Assembly (NCBI GenBank): GCA_031296915.1
Contig: JAVDPC010000035.1
Span: 1-61,927 of the forward strand
Direction of reading: 5' to 3'
DNA: 61,927 nt
Origin: Cerasicoccus frondis
GTDB lineage: Bacteria; Verrucomicrobiota; Verrucomicrobiia; Opitutales; Cerasicoccaceae
The first letter of the stretch is position 1; every line of letters starts with the position of its first letter. Under the pieces are notes generated by a model. That model had not been told where the DNA came from, made no database searches, and saw only the letters and a program-made list of their open reading frames with translations. Shown piece by piece: positions 32,925-42,800 of the stretch. Position numbers and translations under genes: made by a program.

Positions 32925-33191
32925 ATGGAAAACGACAACCTTCCCTCAACTGAAAAGTCATATCAAGATCACCTCAAGGGGTTCAAAGACCTTAAAGAAG
33001 TTAGCAACCTTCGCAACACCACCCCGTGGCAAAGCGCGACGCTACTCGCTCATCTGATTAGCGGAGGTGCGATAGCAGCAATTGCGATAAGCCAAGGCCC
33101 TTGGTTTGCATACCTGCTAATATTCCTAAGCGGGATAGGAGCAATGCAATTGTTCTATCGAGCCCGTACGCACGATGAAGACAAAGAATAA
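32925..33191 (+). CDS. Small two-helix membrane protein
   Basis: 88 residues. A charged N-terminus (NDNLPSTEKSYQDHLKGFKD) precedes two hydrophobic helices (about 43-58 and 61-79). No known domain. It overlaps the next gene by 17 bases and is placed in the right-hand cargo part of the element, under its own promoter at 32626. Confidence 0.55.
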   Translation: MENDNLPSTEKSYQDHLKGFKDLKEVSNLRNTTPWQSATLLAHLISGGAIAAIAISQGPWFAYLLIFLSGIGAMQLFYRARTHDEDKE

Positions 33192-33384
33192 ATTTCGCCT
33201 AAACCTAGATTTTCCGGTTCAAGTCAAAGAGAAGCTTGAGAAGATGAAGTCTAGCACTGAATCCACGTCCAATGTAGAAGTCATTCGACGCGCACTCGCT
33301 TTATTTGAGCTAGTCCTGGACAATGGAAACACAGTGCACCTCAAGGACAAAGACGGTAACTACACGGAAATCAGGATATTGTAG
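33175..33384 (+). CDS. Ribbon-helix-helix-type small DNA-binding protein
   Basis: 69 residues. KFRLNLDFPVQVKEKLEKMK then TSNVEVIRRALALFELVLD fits the CopG/RHH pattern: beta strand, helix, turn, helix. Ends with a short beta tail (TVHLKDKDGNYTEIRI). It overlaps the membrane-protein gene and is convergent with the DUF2726 gene, their 3' ends overlapping by 14 bases. Probable local regulator. Confidence 0.65.
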   Translation: MKTKNKFRLNLDFPVQVKEKLEKMKSSTESTSNVEVIRRALALFELVLDNGNTVHLKDKDGNYTEIRIL

Positions 33385-33937
33385 CGCCTTGCCCAACAAC
33401 AGGTGCCTCATGGGCAAATATCTGCTGGTAGAGTTGCTTTGTGTCATACGCTGGGCTCCAAGGAACCCTCACCAGATAAACACCTGCTTGTTTTAAAACT
33501 GCATCAACCATCTCGTCGCGCTTTTGTCGATCTGCCTTTGCATGTGAGCTATCATCCAGTTCAATGCAGGCGCGCAAAGCTAAAGTGCCTTGATCGCAAA
33601 GCACAAAATCAATGTGCCTGGACTTAATCCGATTGCGAAGTCCAAATGCTATTTTTCGATCAATGCCCTTCTTAACCTGCGCGATATCCTCGAGGCGCAC
33701 TTTGGCCATCACTACGTATGCGCCATTTACCGTCTGCAATAGCGTGGCATAGAATACTTGTTCGGCTTCCGTTAATAGTGTCCCTCTAGACTCTATTGAG
33801 TTCTCAGGGATACCCGAAGTAGATTCTTCAATGCTCGCGCTTTCCTTGGCAGCATTTTCCAAGCGTTTACCGAGCGCAACAATGCCAAACAGTAGCCCAA
33901 AAGCTAATACTATCAAAATGATAACTACAATCTCCAT
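33371..33937 (-). CDS. DUF2726 protein with N-terminal membrane anchor
   Basis: 188 residues. One membrane helix (VVIILIVLAFGLLFGIVALG) is followed by the DUF2726 region (LTEAEQVFYATLLQTVNGAY, then HIDFVLCDQGTLALRACIEL and DDSSHAKADRQKRDEMVDAV). The pattern D-x(n)-E-L-D-D resembles the PD-(D/E)XK nuclease fold to which the family is related. At the right edge of the element, so probably cargo. Activity not shown. Confidence 0.7.
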   Translation of the reverse strand: MEIVVIILIVLAFGLLFGIVALGKRLENAAKESASIEESTSGIPENSIESRGTLLTEAEQVFYATLLQTVNGAYVVMAKVRLEDIAQVKKGIDRKIAFGLRNRIKSRHIDFVLCDQGTLALRACIELDDSSHAKADRQKRDEMVDAVLKQAGVYLVRVPWSPAYDTKQLYQQIFAHEAPVVGQGATIS

Positions 33938-34094
33938 ATATCAGTCCATAACAGCACTATGCATTTGGATGAACAGAAAAAAATGAAGTAAACATTCTTA
34001 TTTTCATAGCGCTAACTCTATGCAGTAAGATCATTTTTCTATCAACTATCCATCAATGTGCCCCCTACCCTTCACCAATCCAGCCATAGCAGAA

Positions 34095-34148
34095 CATTCG
34101 TAATGAGTAGGTCGTCGGTTCAAATCCGATGCCCGGCTCCATTCCAAG
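34095..34148. other. attR: right attachment site (tRNA-Thr 3' fragment)
   Basis: 54 bases identical to attL (20522-20575). Only the 3' part of tRNA-Thr from the anticodon stem on is present, with no acceptor 5' strand or D-arm, so this is the displaced tRNA end and not a gene. A terminator follows (34160-34192). Confidence 0.9.
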
Positions 34149-34159
34149 CCCCCCGCGAA

Positions 34160-34192
34160 CCCGCATAGACATTAAGCCTTGCGGGATTTTTT
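34160..34192 (+). terminator. Original tRNA-Thr terminator
   Basis: CCCGCA (34160-34165) pairs with TGCGGG (34180-34185), followed by T6. It matches the terminator after attL almost base for base although the 11 bases between core and hairpin differ. Being on the chromosomal side of attR, this is the host's own tRNA terminator. Confidence 0.7.
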
Positions 34193-34753
34193 GCGGCCTG
34201 ACCGCTGCCACGCCAGCGCACAGCCTGTGTCATTCCTTAGCAGCGCCCATGCTAAAGCTTAACACTGACAATGTCATTCCTTAGCAGCGGCACTGCTATG
34301 GTTTAGCAGAGGCGTGTAATTGTTATGCCAATTCGGCATCTGTCGCATAGGGGCGGACTAGCTAGGTCATCAGACGAATTGCAACGCTACCTGGACGACT
34401 TCCAAGCTGACGTGGCCAAATCCTTCCCAAGATTTAGCAAACATTATTTTCGTTCCAAACAGTACGTAGACCGATCGAACTTACACAAATGAACCCATCC
34501 GCAGCATTCGCAGAGCTACATCGCACCCATTCGGATCACCAATAGGAAATCTCCTCCGCCGAACCAAGCATGGGCTAAATCTGGCCTTCGATCTCGATTC
34601 GCCAAGCCTTGACTTCTTCAACGACCTAAATCATCCAATTAATTTAGCCAGGCAAGCGAATCTGATAGCATAACTCCTTAAGATTGGTGTTGTATTTCCA
34701 CTGTTTCACGGTTCCAAATCCACGCCAGATTTCCACCTCACGTCTATAGAAGT
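34193..34753. other. Gene-free stretch with two direct-repeat hairpins
   Basis: A 17-base repeat, GTCATTCCTTAGCAGCG, occurs at 34229-34245 and 34273-34289 (period 44). Each copy is the start of a small hairpin (TTAGCA with TGCTAA in the first). Nothing coding is convincing further on; a frame near 34370-34490 could be a decayed gene but has no recognisable product. Confidence 0.5.
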
Positions 34754-35389
34754 ATGATAAAACCGAAACATGAATGGAGACGGCATGAAAAGGAAATTTA
34801 TTGCCCGAAACAGATACCCTCCTTGATAAAGGCGCCTGCATTTAAGTTCATTCGCATTCGTGGTGAGGGCGATCCCAACAAGGAACCATTCAATGAACGA
34901 ATCCGAGCACTCTATCCCATTGCATACGGGATTAAAATGATCGCAAAAAAGCCTGAAATGGCGCCGAAGGGACATTATGATTTTACCGTGTATCCATTAG
35001 AAGGCGTCTGGGATATTAGCGACGAAGCCAAAAAGAATTTCAGCGGTAAGATCAATAAGGATGATCTAGTTTACGAACTGATGCTGCGCCAGCCAGCGTT
35101 TGTCACCAGGGATTATTTTCTCAGAATTCTGGATATTTCAAAGCAGAAGATTCCGAACCCGTTATTCGATGAAGTTGAACTCACCGAGATCGAAGAAGGA
35201 CTTTGTTTGCAGATGCTACACGTAGGACCTTTCGATACCGAAGCAGAAACATTCAAGATAATGGAGGCCTACGCCACTAACCAAGGACTCACCCGGCAAT
35301 CAAAATTACATCGTGAAATTTACTTGTCGGACTTCCGGAAGACGGCTCCTGAAAAGCTGAAAACGGTACTGCGATTCAAAGTAAAATAA
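34754..35389 (+). CDS. GyrI-like small-molecule-binding domain protein
   Basis: 211 residues. KAPAFKFIRIRGEGDPNKEP near residue 26, then YDFTVYPLEGVWDI and LCLQMLHVGPFDTEAETFKI match the GyrI/TipAS-like (SHS2) family, stand-alone members of which bind small molecules or xenobiotics. There is no DNA-binding domain. It is monocistronic, just outside the right end of the phage element. Confidence 0.8.
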   Translation: MIKPKHEWRRHEKEIYCPKQIPSLIKAPAFKFIRIRGEGDPNKEPFNERIRALYPIAYGIKMIAKKPEMAPKGHYDFTVYPLEGVWDISDEAKKNFSGKINKDDLVYELMLRQPAFVTRDYFLRILDISKQKIPNPLFDEVELTEIEEGLCLQMLHVGPFDTEAETFKIMEAYATNQGLTRQSKLHREIYLSDFRKTAPEKLKTVLRFKVK

Positions 35390-35454
35390 TGCCCTCTAAA
35401 CAGCGCACTCAACGCGAACGTCGACTCGACGTAAGGAATTAGCTGTCCAGACAA

Positions 35455-36402
35455 TCAACGGCGGCGCTGGCGTATCGCGAAACCGAGAACTCCGATCGCC
35501 AAGAGCAGCGCATAGGTTCCTGGCTCCGGCACCGCAGTAAGCGTAAGCGTTTCGCCACTGTAGGTGAAGTAGTCGCCAAACGTGCCCGCATTGCTGCCCG
35601 CGATGGTCAGCTTACCCGCTTCCCATTGCGATATCCAAGTTGCTTCGCTTGGAGCACTGGTTCCAGAAACGGTGATACTGCTGCCAACGGAATCCAAAGC
35701 AAAGTCGAAGTCAAATTCCGTAAAGCGACCAGTCGTATCTCCTGCGACTATCGAGTTCACGCCGCTACCCATCGTTACTTGTCCATAACCAGTGCCCGGA
35801 TTCGCTCCATATTGGAGCATACTCACATTAAGCGATCCGCCGTTTTGAATCATCAATTGGGGATCCACTTCGCCGTTCAGCGCAAACAGATAGGTGCCGA
35901 AGGTGGCCGAAGCACCATCAATGAGCACACTGCCATCACGCTGGTTGTTCGTCGTAGAGGGCATGTTGACCGTGTTGTAAATATTAAGCTGAGAGGCCCC
36001 TATCATTCGGATCGCACCGGAACCAACACTTGCAGTGAAAGCGCCGCCAGCGACATTGAAAGTCGATCCATTCAGGATTAATATATTGGACGTTGCTAAA
36101 TCAAATGTGCCGCCATTCAAGTTGTAGACGCCATCAGTGAAATTCTTAGCTGCAGTAACATCCCACGTCACCGTATTGCCAGATTGCGTCACATTCGCGG
36201 AGAAAGTGTTGTCAATGGAAACCGATGGGCCGGTGCTGGTGATGAAGCCATCATTGCCTTCGCTATTCGGTGTGCCATCAGACCAGTTGGAGCCATCAGC
36301 AAAAGCACTGTCAGTCGCGCCAATCCAGGTTGTTTGAGCGTTAGCCAAAGGCGCCAGAATGAGCGAGGCCAGGACGTATGGGATAGAATTGGGTATATTC
36401 AT
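35455..36402 (-). CDS. PEP-CTERM exosortase-sorted surface protein
   Basis: 315 residues. A signal peptide (ASLILAPLANAQ) and a C-terminal sorting signal (VPEPGTYALLLAIGVLGFAI then RQRRR) are plain: VPEP motif, membrane helix, basic end. The middle is beta-rich with autotransporter-like repeats (FTDGVYNLNGGTFDLATSNI). Exosortase would remove the tail and release the protein to the surface or matrix. It shows that the host has an exosortase system. Monocistronic, divergent from the LacI-type regulator. Confidence 0.9.
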   Translation of the reverse strand: MNIPNSIPYVLASLILAPLANAQTTWIGATDSAFADGSNWSDGTPNSEGNDGFITSTGPSVSIDNTFSANVTQSGNTVTWDVTAAKNFTDGVYNLNGGTFDLATSNILILNGSTFNVAGGAFTASVGSGAIRMIGASQLNIYNTVNMPSTTNNQRDGSVLIDGASATFGTYLFALNGEVDPQLMIQNGGSLNVSMLQYGANPGTGYGQVTMGSGVNSIVAGDTTGRFTEFDFDFALDSVGSSITVSGTSAPSEATWISQWEAGKLTIAGSNAGTFGDYFTYSGETLTLTAVPEPGTYALLLAIGVLGFAIRQRRR

Positions 36403-36597
36403 TCGAAACTATGGTTAGGGTTAATGAAATGGAATCATATCCAACAGCGTAGTCAGTTCAAGGGGACGACAATGTAACAAGATCCACAGCGAAAAGCCTC
36501 ACCACGCCATGCACCTCGATGCAGGTTTCAAGGATTGCCGCTCAATTGCCAGATGCGCCAAGCTTGACTCTCGAAAAACAGTCTTAAAAATAACGGC

Positions 36598-37680
36598 ATC
36601 GACCCCAAGAAGACATCCGATAAGAACGTAACCCTGCGTGACATCGCCAAAGAAACGGGCATGAGCCTGGCCACGATTTCGCGGGCATTACGGTCCGACC
36701 CCAGAACTGCGGCATCGACGATTAAAAAAGTCAAAGACGCTGCAGCACGCATGGGCTATCGTCCGGACCCAGGGTTTCAGATACTGGTGGAACGACGTTG
36801 GCGGGGACGACGTTCCAACGAGGGGCTGAACATCAGCTACATTTACGACAGCAAGGACCTTACTGAGACTGATGACATGGAGTATAAGCGCTATCGGGAG
36901 AACGCGCTTAGCCAAGGCTATACGCTGATTCCCGAGGACTTGCGCAGCTATCCCAGTGTTAAGAAATTGATCCAGCGCATTGAAGCCAAGGGAGTCAGTG
37001 GTGTGGTGCTCTCGTATATTTCGGAGGCACCCTACGAGATCGATGAACTCTTAAAGCGGTTTGCCGCAGTGAGCATCAACGTTTCGGCGATGCAGCCCGA
37101 TTGCCCAATCGTCATGCACGATGAGTTCATTGCCATTGAGCATATTTGGCGGCGCCTCAAAGCGGAAGGCTATCAGCGCATTGGAGTATTGTTCGAAGAT
37201 TACCCGGAGTCCTTCACCATGGATCAGCGACTCAGCGCCGTACTTTGCCGCCACTATCGTGAGACGAATCCGCAAAACACGATCCCAATTCATTTTTACG
37301 ATTTCCACGACACCGATCAACACGCGGCAGTCGGCGAATGGGCTGAACGCTATCGACCAGAGGTCGTGGTTGGCGACACTCATCACCATTACGAAACTCT
37401 GGAAGCGCTCGGCTATTCGATGCCCAAAGACTTGGCGTTTCTTTCCATAAACATGTGGGACCCGGAATACATCGGGCAAATAGCAGGCTACTACCGAGAC
37501 AACGTCATCCTGCTGCGTCAGGGCTTGCAACTACTCAACTTGATGGTGCGCTCCAGCAAACACGGCGCCGATCAAGCCAGTCTGATCGAAATGGTTAACG
37601 GTGAATGGGTCGACGGAGATAGCTTGCCCAAAGCCAAGCCTGTCCAATCGAAAAAGAAGGCGCCTCGTAAGCGACGTTAA
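36598..37680 (+). CDS. LacI-family transcriptional regulator, start uncertain
   Basis: At least 340 residues. The LacI HTH reads NVTLRDIAKETGMSLATISR then RTAASTIKKVKDAAARMGYR, followed by the periplasmic-binding-protein-like sensor domain (GVSGVVLSYISEAPYEI, then ADTHH-like VGDTHHHYETLEALGY). The first ATG, at 36661, lies inside the HTH and would remove its first helix. The homologous frame is open back to the stop at 36565, yet it has no ATG, GTG or TTG in between; ATC at 36598 or CTG at 36634 could serve. It is convergent with a sugar transporter gene (37677), whose control is a likely role. Confidence 0.75.
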   Translation: MDPKKTSDKNVTLRDIAKETGMSLATISRALRSDPRTAASTIKKVKDAAARMGYRPDPGFQILVERRWRGRRSNEGLNISYIYDSKDLTETDDMEYKRYRENALSQGYTLIPEDLRSYPSVKKLIQRIEAKGVSGVVLSYISEAPYEIDELLKRFAAVSINVSAMQPDCPIVMHDEFIAIEHIWRRLKAEGYQRIGVLFEDYPESFTMDQRLSAVLCRHYRETNPQNTIPIHFYDFHDTDQHAAVGEWAERYRPEVVVGDTHHHYETLEALGYSMPKDLAFLSINMWDPEYIGQIAGYYRDNVILLRQGLQLLNLMVRSSKHGADQASLIEMVNGEWVDGDSLPKAKPVQSKKKAPRKRR

Positions 37681-39137
37681 AGTTTACCGCGGCGCTCCTC
37701 AAGCTCCGCACGAATGGCGTGCATCTTCTGGCGATTGAGCGGGTAAATCCACATCATGTAGGCCGAAACGCCCCAAAAACCGAGTGGAATGAGAACGAAA
37801 AACAGCAGCATACGCGTGAGTACTTCCGGCGGCTGCTCACTGCCAACGCTCACATCAAACCCAGTCGCTTCAATGATGAAGCCCGACACGCCAGCCGACA
37901 ACGTGAAAGCCATTTTAAGGAACCAGGAAAAGATCGAGTTTATGCTCCCTTCACGTCGCTGATGCGTCGTCTTTTCGTCGTAGTCCACAATGTCCGCCTG
38001 CATCGACGGCACGATCAACCACATCGCGCCGATGACGCCTGCATTAAACGCCACCGGCACAAGCTGCAGATACGGGTAGTCCGGCTGCAAGCACACATAA
38101 TTCAGACCTGCGCCAATGAAGCCTGAAACCAGAATCATGAACATCGCCCACTTCTTGTCGAACTTTTCGCAGATCCAAGTCCAGAGCGGAATCGTCGCAA
38201 TGCCAACGACGGCAGCAACCGTGCCTTTCCAACCTTCGATAATGTAAGACTTCTGCAGTTCCCCATCATTGACGAAGTAAATATTCAGGTAAATGCCCAG
38301 TTTACTCACCACGCCATTGCCAAACATGAACAAGAAGATGAATCCGCACAGTAGCCAGAATGGCTTGATTTTGATTGTCTCTTTTATACCTGCGACGATC
38401 GAAACCTTCTTCTGCTGCGCCGCCTCTTTTTTGTAATATCGCTCCTTAACAAATATCGCTGGCAACACGCCAAGAATCAACACCAGGGCTGCAAGGCCAA
38501 AGCTGACGACCCCCATCCCTTGCCTGACATCAGGCTCGCCGGTAGCGGGATCAATAAAGTAATCCAACGACGCCAGCGCCAATACCCAGCCTCCAACAAA
38601 CACCCCGAGTTTCGTGATCGCAGTGCGGTAGCCGGCAAGACGCGTTCGCTCGTCGTAATCCGGCGTCATCTCCAGCATAAGGCTGTAATACGGCATCGCC
38701 CAAACGGTAAACGCAGTGAAGAGCAACAGACCAACGACTGTCAGGTAGATGACGAGCCCGTTAACCTGGTGCTCATCACCCAGGAACGGTAAATGCGGCG
38801 TCCAGTCGGTGAGCCCGGCAGGCGGATTCCATAAAACCGGCAACAGAAGCGCCGTGAGAATCGCACCAACAAAGATGTAGGGGCGGCGACGCCCCCAACG
38901 CGTCCGCGTATTGTCAGAAATATTCCCCATCACCGGATCAGCCAGTGCATCCCAACCGCGGTAAATGAGCAGGATTATACCGAGTATCGCCGGGCTCACA
39001 CCATAGGCGATGTTCCAGATCGGCATCCATAAAACAGCAGTCGCCAAGCCAACGGAAAACCAATCGATGGGAGCGGCTGAAGAATAGGCGAGTTTTTGAT
39101 AGAACGGAACTTTGTCTTCCGGAGCAACCGTCTTCAT
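37677..39137 (-). CDS. GPH-family (glycoside-pentoside-hexuronide:cation) transporter
   Basis: 486 residues with about 12 membrane helices. The N-terminal DALADPVMGNISDNTRTRWG then RRRPYIFVGA is the MelB-type signature with the cation-binding acidic residues. Members take up sugars or glycosides with Na+ or H+. The gene overlaps the LacI regulator's stop codon on the opposite strand by four bases and its own start overlaps the end of the gene at 39134. Substrate not evident. Confidence 0.9.
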   Translation of the reverse strand: MKTVAPEDKVPFYQKLAYSSAAPIDWFSVGLATAVLWMPIWNIAYGVSPAILGIILLIYRGWDALADPVMGNISDNTRTRWGRRRPYIFVGAILTALLLPVLWNPPAGLTDWTPHLPFLGDEHQVNGLVIYLTVVGLLLFTAFTVWAMPYYSLMLEMTPDYDERTRLAGYRTAITKLGVFVGGWVLALASLDYFIDPATGEPDVRQGMGVVSFGLAALVLILGVLPAIFVKERYYKKEAAQQKKVSIVAGIKETIKIKPFWLLCGFIFLFMFGNGVVSKLGIYLNIYFVNDGELQKSYIIEGWKGTVAAVVGIATIPLWTWICEKFDKKWAMFMILVSGFIGAGLNYVCLQPDYPYLQLVPVAFNAGVIGAMWLIVPSMQADIVDYDEKTTHQRREGSINSIFSWFLKMAFTLSAGVSGFIIEATGFDVSVGSEQPPEVLTRMLLFFVLIPLGFWGVSAYMMWIYPLNRQKMHAIRAELEERRGKL

Positions 39138-39862
39138 AAAATCACATTACGCATAAACCAACGGCGATCATCGTCGTTGAGCGTGAAGAGGAAATAAACG
39201 CCGCTGACCTCCGGTTGCATACGCCACTTTCGACGGTAAACGAGCTTATAGTCGTCGTTGTCTTTCAGCGCCAATTGCACCGGTAAGGTGTTATTCTGAA
39301 TATTGCCAATGGGCACTGACGCAGGCTCCAGCGGCGGCAAACTGTAGACGTCCGTTCCAGCATTGAGCACCAATTCCTTAAGCGAAAGATTATAGATCAA
39401 GATGGTGCCAACGGGAACATTAGAGGTCGAAGTATTGATGGCGAATGCACGGCTCTTTTGCTCGCCCAAGCTGTCGGCCACCAAAACTACGATCGCTTGC
39501 TTCCAAGCCGAACCAAAGTTCACGCTGATGACCGGAGTATAGACCGCGCCATCGTCCGTAAGACGCTGCGTGTAGAGATCGAATTGCGTTGGCCCAGCGT
39601 AGTCGTATGGTTTCGAAAGCGTTGTAGGGTTGATGTCGAGCGCAGTGTAGCCATCCGCGCCACGGTAGAACAACTCTGGCAATTCCAGCGGCTCACGCTG
39701 CCTCTGCATGGAGCCAGCAGAAACTTGCTTGCGAGCACTGAACAACATGACCTGGAACTCAACCGAGCAAGCGTCCTGTGTGCGCTGAGCGTAGGCCTCC
39801 GCACCACTCAAAAAAGCAACGATCAATAGCGCAAGCGAGAGTAATGACTTTAATCGATCCAT
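39134..39862 (-). CDS. Exported protein of unknown function, partner of the large pseudopilin
   Basis: 242 residues with a signal peptide (SLLSLALLIVAFLSGAEAYA) and a beta-rich mature part (YDYAGPTQFDLYTQRLTDDG, then VYTPVISVNFGSAWKQAIVV). No domain recognised. Its start overlaps the 3' end of the pseudopilin gene by 13 bases and its stop overlaps the GPH transporter start, so three genes share one transcript. May be a periplasmic part of the same pilus-like assembly. Confidence 0.65.
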   Translation of the reverse strand: MDRLKSLLSLALLIVAFLSGAEAYAQRTQDACSVEFQVMLFSARKQVSAGSMQRQREPLELPELFYRGADGYTALDINPTTLSKPYDYAGPTQFDLYTQRLTDDGAVYTPVISVNFGSAWKQAIVVLVADSLGEQKSRAFAINTSTSNVPVGTILIYNLSLKELVLNAGTDVYSLPPLEPASVPIGNIQNNTLPVQLALKDNDDYKLVYRRKWRMQPEVSGVYFLFTLNDDDRRWFMRNVIL

Positions 39863-42800
39863 TGGAAATCAATGATGCGGAACTGGCGTCCGAAGTTTTG
39901 GTTCGTAGTAGTGAGCGCATCAAACTCATCAGTCGCCGCATTGTTTGCATCCACATATTGCGCCAGTCGTTGCACCGTGGCTTTGCAACGAGCCGTCGCC
40001 TGCACTTCGCCGGAGAGCGGGTTTATGGACTCGCCATAAGCGTGGATGACGAAGGTGTCCGAGCGCGTTGAAATATATGGCCCGATTGCGTCCAGTAAAT
40101 CCAGTTGAGTCAGGTAGCCCAAGGCTCCCGTGGCGCGATCCCCGACACTAGCGTCGATATCAAGTTCACGGTAAAACTGCGACATTTCGGTTTCGGTCAG
40201 TTGAAATGCTTCATCGTTGAAACGCGGTAAGCCCTCGTCTGTTTCGACATTTACTTCGGACAATTCAATCGCAGCCTGCAATGCGCCAACCATCATCGCA
40301 CGCGCGCCGACATCATCGGAATCACCATACTCCTGTTCGCGTTCGGAGCGATAGTCTCCATCCGCCAGGACTCGGTTAACGAAATGCGAAAGGGAAATAA
40401 ATGGCCCGCGTTGTTTCACCTGCTCGACAATTGCCGTAGCCAACCGGTCGATGTCGCTGGGTGAGAGTGTGAGGAAGCCATTGTAAATTTCATCAGAGAG
40501 TGTGTTGCGGTCATCTGGCGTGGGGTCACCATCGGGCGCTGAGACCCGAAGAAACGGCGTCACATCATCATCGTCAAACTCCCCTGCCCGACTTTGAACG
40601 GCGGCGACCTGAGCACTCGACAAGAATGCTTTCCATGCACGTTGGGAAGTGGAATTGACATTGAAGGCGCCTTCGATGAACAGGCTGCTCGCCGAGGTAT
40701 CCCAGCCAAAGTCAAAGTCATCGGAGACTGAATAGCGGACATTATCACTAACAGCATCAGCCACGTTGTAGGCCGAAAAAAAGTAGGCGTCCCAAAGCGC
40801 GTCGTTCAACAAGTAAGAGACATCGTAGTGATAATAGCCAATGGGATCGGGATTACTATCCGGCCACACGCTGCGCGATGTTTGAGCTGCTGGAATGCGC
40901 GGATCTTGCAGCGAATTTCCAATGGCGTATGCCGGCCATGTATTTTGAGCGTTGTAGGTTTTAGTCGGGTTATTGAAATACTTGTTTGGGTTGACAAACG
41001 GCTGTGATAAATTTGCGTGCGCGAGGTCAGCAATTGAGAAAAAATAATCTTCATCCGTAGGCGCTTCATAAAGAATAAAGCCGCCTTCAGCGATTCCGCT
41101 CGGATCATCGGAATAGCTGAAGTTTACTTTCTCGTCGCCGTGATTGTAGGCGAAGTAAGAATTGTTGGTAGGCAGTCCATTATTCCAATGGTAGTTTTCC
41201 GTATTCCCAAAGTAGTTCGGGTTAAAGGCGAAGTCGCTGCCATTGTTATTACCGTAATCCACTGACTCCAAAGGGCTTTTGGTGCTGCGGGGAGCGCGAG
41301 GGTTGTAGTTGGCGATCATTTTCACATACGGCATGAAATCACGCTGTGCGTCCGTAAGATCGTCGTTGTTGTTTACCTCCGCATAGTTCTCCGCCAATTT
41401 GAGGTGCATGTAAGCGCCAGCGGCTGGATAGGTTGCCAGGTTATAGTTAGGGTGCCCAGCGATGATCGGCTGATTGCTTTGCGCGGAGCTGATCAGGGAG
41501 GCATTGTTGGCCGGCCAAAGCACGCTGCCTTTGCCGGTGCTGCCGGAACCAGTAATGAAATAATTCTGCCCGGACACATGCTGTAACAGCTCATCATTTT
41601 CCACCTTGGCTACGCTCTCCCGCGCCAGACGCAGGCGCAGGTAATTGGCCGACATCATCCGTAAGCCCATTTCATTAATGTTTTGGCTGACGCCTAAGTC
41701 ATCCAGATGATATGGACTCACGCCCTCGCGGTAAAAAAACTCGCCATCGCGAAAGCCAAGCTCGAGCGGCATCGGTGTTTCGGGATTGGAATCCCACTCG
41801 GTAATGCTGCCTGGAGAGAACACAATCGCCTCGCCTGGTTCAATGACCGGGCTGGAAATTTCAAAGCGCATTGGATCACTCGTATCCGGAAAGATGTCGC
41901 TTTCTTTGTAGTAGGAAGTATTGCCGTTATTCGGATTCGTGTAGGTGATGGTGTCGGCGCGACCATCGTCTTCTTCCAGATAAATGCGCGACTGGATTTC
42001 CATCGTCATGCCTTCGGCGCCGTCGTAGGTGTTGTTATCCGTGACCTTCAGGTAATACGTGTCCGCAGCGATAGGCTGGTTGTAGGGATTCCATAAAACG
42101 ACTACCGGAAAAACGCACAAACGCGGCTGGTACTGCCCGGAGCCCACAGAATAAACCATCAAATGATGATGCAGAGAGAATTGCGCGATGACCGGGTAGA
42201 GGCCAACTTCGGTGTCGGTTTGCTCGCGTGAAACGAGCTCACCGTCTTCGTTGGGCCGTAAGTTGTAATACGAGCGCAATTGCTCCCAACGCGGGCCGCC
42301 AGGATCACGATCGTTCGCGACACCGCTCTCTGCATCGAAGACTTGAGAGCTTCCATGGAAGGTAATTAAATCCTGGAAATCGCCAGCATCGCTGAAAGCC
42401 GCACTGAGGTCTTTTTTCAAACCGGCGTCACGCACATTCACGGGCAGCGCGCGAGACTGACTCGTCATGTCGTGCGTGTAATCCAACAGGAGGGAGTCAT
42501 CCGTCGACAAGGCCAATGGCAGTTCCGATAAATGATTCGTTGCCCCCAGAAGCGAACGCACGTCACCCGGATCACTGACCAAGTCTGCGACGCCATCAAA
42601 TGCGCTCATATTCATTGTCGATGGATTTCGGGCATCGCGGTTGTTCGATCGGCCATCATCGGGAACCATTGAAATACTGGCCTTCAAACCCTCATCCGAC
42701 ACCCAGTAGGCATAGTGTCCCTTGACCACGCCATCACCGACAATGTCTTCTTTGGGCAGGATGATTGCCTGGCCGTCAATATCGTCATCCGTCATCAACA

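Larger units (their letters stand above)
20522..34148. mobile_element. Integrated filamentous phage (inovirus) element with cargo
   Basis: A 13.6-kb element bounded by 54-base direct repeats, the left one inside an intact tRNA-Thr gene. It carries a tyrosine integrase, four nucleotide-related cargo genes, a repressor region, an HUH replication protein, major coat proteins, adsorption and pVI-like proteins and a Zot ATPase: the replication, structural and assembly modules of an inovirus in the usual order. No secretin (pIV) is encoded, so export would rely on a host secretin. It is about twice the size of Ff phages because of the cargo at both ends. Whether it is still active is unknown, but no core gene is visibly broken. 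Confidence 0.9.

Noticed and set aside
34095..34148. A second tRNA-Thr gene
   Set aside because: Only the 3' part from the anticodon stem is present; it is the attR copy.
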